A stretch of DNA of 64,000 nucleotides from Micrococcales bacterium KH10 (GTDB taxonomy: Bacteria > Actinomycetota > Actinomycetes > Actinomycetales > Cellulomonadaceae): positions 558,001 to 622,000 of the forward strand of contig FZPE01000001.1 in NCBI GenBank assembly GCA_900188465.1. Direction: 5' to 3'. Numbering within the stretch: the stretch's first letter is position 1; each line of letters opens with the position of its first letter. Shown here one piece after another: positions 61,708 to 64,000 of the stretch. The position numbers and the translations under genes are program-made. The notes below the pieces were generated by a model, which worked only from the letters and a program-made list of their open reading frames with translations, was not told the DNA's origin and did no database searches.

Positions 61708-62619
61708 TCACAGTCCCGTTGATCGTGCGGCAATCCCAGCCAGTTCCGACGCGCTCGCACCAAGCACCGCATCGCTGCACCACACCATGCGCAGTTGTCG
61801 ACTCAAATCAGCACCCAGTACCTCAATAGGAACCAGGCTCCCCAGTTCCAACTCGTCGGCCACCGTCAACCGGGATAACACCGCCACCGAACCACCGTGA
61901 CGCACCGCTGCCTTGATCGCGGCCGTCGACCCGAGGTGCGGCACATGCGCGGGCAATTCGATCTGAGACTCCTGCAGCACCCGTTCCAAGATTTCCCGGG
62001 TACCCGAGCCCACTTCACGCAGGACGAGGCCGCCAGCGACGAGTTCCTTCAGCCCTACAGCCCCGCGACGCACCCAACGATGACCGGGAGCTACGACGGC
62101 GACCAACTCGTCTCGTCCGATAACCTGCGAGCGCAGCCCGCCTTCGACTTTCGCTCCTTCAACGAACCCGAGTTCGACCTGACCGGATGTCACCAGATCC
62201 ATCACGTCATGGGAATTGCGCACGATCAGTTCCACATCGGCATGTGGCCGAACAGTCGCCAAATGTGCCAGCCATCGTGGCGCGAGATATTCCGCGATCG
62301 TCAACGACGCGGCTATCTGGACCCGTTCCGCATGTCCCTCACGTAGGGCAGCGATCGAGGTCTCAAAAGCGTCCGAAGCGGCGATGACCTGGCGAGCCCA
62401 CACCGCTACCGCTCGTCCGGTCTCATTCAGCGCGCTGCCACGCGGTGTGCGGCTCAAAAGCGTGGCGCCGATCCGCCGTTCCAAACGGCGCACCGCCGCC
62501 GAGGCAGAAGGTTGCGACAGTTCCAAAGAGCGCGCGGCGGCGCTGATCGAACCCTGTTCGTCGATCGCGGTGAGCACCTGTAGTGCAGCCAACGATGTCC
62601 GATCCACCCCAACACTCAT
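61708..62619 (-). CDS. LysR family regulator (CbbR/YeiE-like)
   Basis: 303 residues. The helix-turn-helix is LAALQVLTAIDEQGSISAAA and LELSQPSASAAVRRLERRIG, followed by the linker helix and a periplasmic-binding-like effector domain with VQIAASLTIAEYLAPRWLAH. It starts at ATG 62619, inside an inverted repeat, with no well-spaced ribosome site. It is divergent from a YeiH-type transporter gene; the pair resembles yeiE-yeiH of enterobacteria, where YeiE controls YeiH. The ligand is unknown, perhaps a sulfur compound. Confidence 0.93.
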   Translation of the reverse strand: MSVGVDRTSLAALQVLTAIDEQGSISAAARSLELSQPSASAAVRRLERRIGATLLSRTPRGSALNETGRAVAVWARQVIAASDAFETSIAALREGHAERVQIAASLTIAEYLAPRWLAHLATVRPHADVELIVRNSHDVMDLVTSGQVELGFVEGAKVEGGLRSQVIGRDELVAVVAPGHRWVRRGAVGLKELVAGGLVLREVGSGTREILERVLQESQIELPAHVPHLGSTAAIKAAVRHGGSVAVLSRLTVADELELGSLVPIEVLGADLSRQLRMVWCSDAVLGASASELAGIAARSTGL

Positions 62620-62632
62620 AGCCTTAGGCTAT
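62618..62632. promoter_or_regulatory. LysR-type T-N11-A operator over the regulator start codon
   Basis: ATAGCC-TTA-GGCTAT, 6-base arms, contains T62619 and A62631 with 11 bases between, the LysR box form. It overlaps the ATG of the LysR gene, giving a compact autoregulation site. Confidence 0.7.
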
Positions 62633-62688
62633 ACCCTGGTAGTTAGTTGGCCCTACCGGCTCGTCCCGCTAAGTACCAGAGTATCTAT

Positions 62689-63888
62689 GTGACCCCCGCA
62701 CCGACCTCGCCCCCGCAACATGACGAGGCACCGCCAACCCCCACAACAGTCAACCTGGCACGCCCAAACCATATGATCGACCCCCGGACCACTAGCATCG
62801 TCACACTTTCCTTGACGATCATCGGATTGGCCTGTGTCTGGCTCAATCGGCAACTTCCCGTGCTGTCAGCGATGCTGTTAGGTCTGATCGTGGGAATCAT
62901 CGTCGCGAGCACTGTTCGTGCACCCAAGAGCCACACCGCGCACCGCATCGAGAGTTATCTCAGTGCAGCATCACCGATCGGTGGCCATCTGCTGCGACTC
63001 GGTGTTGCTCTGCTCGGCCTGAAACTGTCCCTGGCTGACATAGCGGGCCTAGGGATTTTCGGAGTGCTGGTCGCGGTAGTGACACTTGTAGTGACTTTCG
63101 CGGTCACAGTGCTACTCGCACGCCAGTCTGGCGCACACAGCCAGGGAGCACTCGTCCTTGGCGCTGGTTTTTCAGTGTGCGGAGCAGCGGCCGCTTCAAC
63201 GATGGCGGCCGCGCTGCGCGGCTCAGATCGCGATGAGCACGATAGACGCGATAGCGCGCAAAAGCGCGCTGGGATCACACTGCGTCGGTTAGTGGACGAG
63301 TACGCCGTCGCGACGATTGGCCTGGTCAGTGTGCTGGGACTGGTCATGGTGCCATTACTGCTGTGGGCTGCGCACTGGCTCGGCCTGTCACAGGCCGACA
63401 CCGGCCTGTGGATCGGTGCCAGCCTGCCGGAAGTCGCTCATGTGGTCATGGCCGGCGATATGGTCTCGCCGGAGGCTCTGAACACCGCAACCATTGCCAA
63501 ACTCACCCGAGTCGTCCTGCTGGCGCCGTTAGTGATGGTCACCACGGCTGGCCTGGCGCGACGAGCCGCCCGCCACCATGGATCGTTTTCATCATGCGTT
63601 CCAGTCAAGAACCCCGCAAAGCCGCGCCGAGCACTTCCGATTCCGCCCTTCATCGTCGCGTTCCTGGGCTGCGTCCTATTGCGGTCGCTCGATGTCATCC
63701 CGGCCGCAGTCCTTACCGGGGCCGAGGTCATCTCAAGCGCTTTCTTCGCTGCAGCCATGGTGACCGTCGGGGCGAGCATCTCTTGGCAGACATTGGTCGG
63801 CCGGTGGCGCAGTATCGGACTAGTGGCAATCCTCGCCAGCCTGACAGCGCTCGTCGTACCAGCTATCCCGCTTGCCATCTGGCGGTAG
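62689..63888 (+). CDS. YeiH family putative sulfate exporter/permease
   Basis: 399 residues from GTG 62689 (VTPAPTSPPQHDEAP); an ATG at 62773 (MIDPRTTSIVTLSLT) and a TTG at 62647 are alternatives, none with a strong ribosome site. About ten membrane helices. Diagnostic stretches of PF03601 are HLLRLGVALLGLKLSLADIA, VLGAGFSVCGAAAASTMAAA, and WIGASLPEVAHVVMAGDMVS. AAMVTVGASISWQTLV comes near the end. The family is called putative sulfate exporter; the true substrate is not established. It is divergent from a LysR gene with a T-N11-A box between. Confidence 0.9.
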   Translation: MTPAPTSPPQHDEAPPTPTTVNLARPNHMIDPRTTSIVTLSLTIIGLACVWLNRQLPVLSAMLLGLIVGIIVASTVRAPKSHTAHRIESYLSAASPIGGHLLRLGVALLGLKLSLADIAGLGIFGVLVAVVTLVVTFAVTVLLARQSGAHSQGALVLGAGFSVCGAAAASTMAAALRGSDRDEHDRRDSAQKRAGITLRRLVDEYAVATIGLVSVLGLVMVPLLLWAAHWLGLSQADTGLWIGASLPEVAHVVMAGDMVSPEALNTATIAKLTRVVLLAPLVMVTTAGLARRAARHHGSFSSCVPVKNPAKPRRALPIPPFIVAFLGCVLLRSLDVIPAAVLTGAEVISSAFFAAAMVTVGASISWQTLVGRWRSIGLVAILASLTALVVPAIPLAIWR

Positions 63889-63899
63889 TCTCTCGATGT

Positions 63900-64000
63900 C
63901 TATGGTCGCGCATAGCGCTGAGTGAACGCTCGCAGAATACGCGGCGGCACGTCAACGGTTGTGCCACGCACCGACGCGACCACTCGTTCGACTTCTTCCG
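63900..64000 (-). CDS. C-terminal end of an unidentified gene (runs off the window)
   Basis: A minus-strand frame of 32 codons enters from the right edge and ends at TAG (63902-63900). The visible residues are EEVERVVASVRGTTVDVPPR and ILRAFTQRYARP. Codon use looks coding (GC-rich third positions). I cannot name the product. Confidence 0.5.
   Translation of the reverse strand, partial: EEVERVVASVRGTTVDVPPRILRAFTQRYARP

Overview
The window is GC-rich chromosomal DNA from an actinobacterium (Actinomycetota). I infer this from gene content and order: rpmB next to a divergent DAK2-kinase/recG pair, then rsmD, coaD, a SepIVA-like DivIVA-domain protein, DUF177, rpmF, rnc and mutM; proB-proA, nadD, rsfS and a GpgP-like phosphatase; rplU-rpmA-obgE behind a long RNase E/G; cydABDC; leuCD with a divergent IclR regulator; and a DUF3515 lipoprotein beside ddl. 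GTG starts and ATGA/GTGA overlaps are common. I cannot name a genus.

Layout. 1-5.4 kb is accessory: a type I restriction-modification operon (hsdM-hsdS) running leftwards into a HEPN-type TIGR02391 protein cut by the window edge, a DUF697 GTPase and a small winged-helix regulator. 5.5-7.7 kb holds a membrane protein and a MarR/flavin-oxidoreductase pair. 7.7-17.8 kb is housekeeping on the minus strand: tRNA-Ala, a phosphatase, rsfS, a disordered repeat-bearing membrane protein, nadD, a 50-residue membrane protein, proA, proB, a nitroreductase, obgE, rpmA and rplU. 18.0-22.3 kb has a coiled-coil membrane protein, a decayed SGNH hydrolase and the RNase E/G gene.

22.7-30.1 kb (plus strand) is cydABDC followed by a GAF histidine kinase, together the cytochrome bd oxidase, its assembly exporter and probably a redox sensor. 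30.2-34.8 kb is an island of exported proteins (a cationic Ig-like remnant, a GH76-like hydrolase and a membrane-anchored binding-protein-like gene), followed by a NarL-type response regulator that could partner the kinase. 35.5-38.7 kb has a TipAL-like MerR regulator, a frameshifted GAP-family membrane gene and two lysine-rich secreted proteins.

38.8-50.1 kb is a conserved block for DNA repair, RNA processing, ribosome and cofactor synthesis (mutM, rnc, rpmF, DUF177, sepIVA-like, coaD, GNAT, rsmD, recG, DAK2 kinase, rpmB, GNAT, thiL). 50.2-52.9 kb holds a YefM-YoeB toxin-antitoxin pair, two exported proteins and the DUF3515 lipoprotein. 52.9-60.5 kb carries ddl, a PLP enzyme, gpsA, plsC-like, leuD, leuC and the IclR regulator, then tRNA-Gln and tRNA-Glu. 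60.9-64 kb has a DUF2510 protein, a divergent LysR/YeiH pair and the end of an unidentified gene.

The most interesting item is the HEPN protein coupled by ATGA overlaps into the hsdM-hsdS operon. It occupies the position that the anticodon nuclease PrrC takes in prr-type systems. A family of exported proteins with highly basic Ig-like C-termini, tandem-repeat insertions in CydC and ThiL, and a hairpin leader ahead of the binding-protein-like gene also merit a look.
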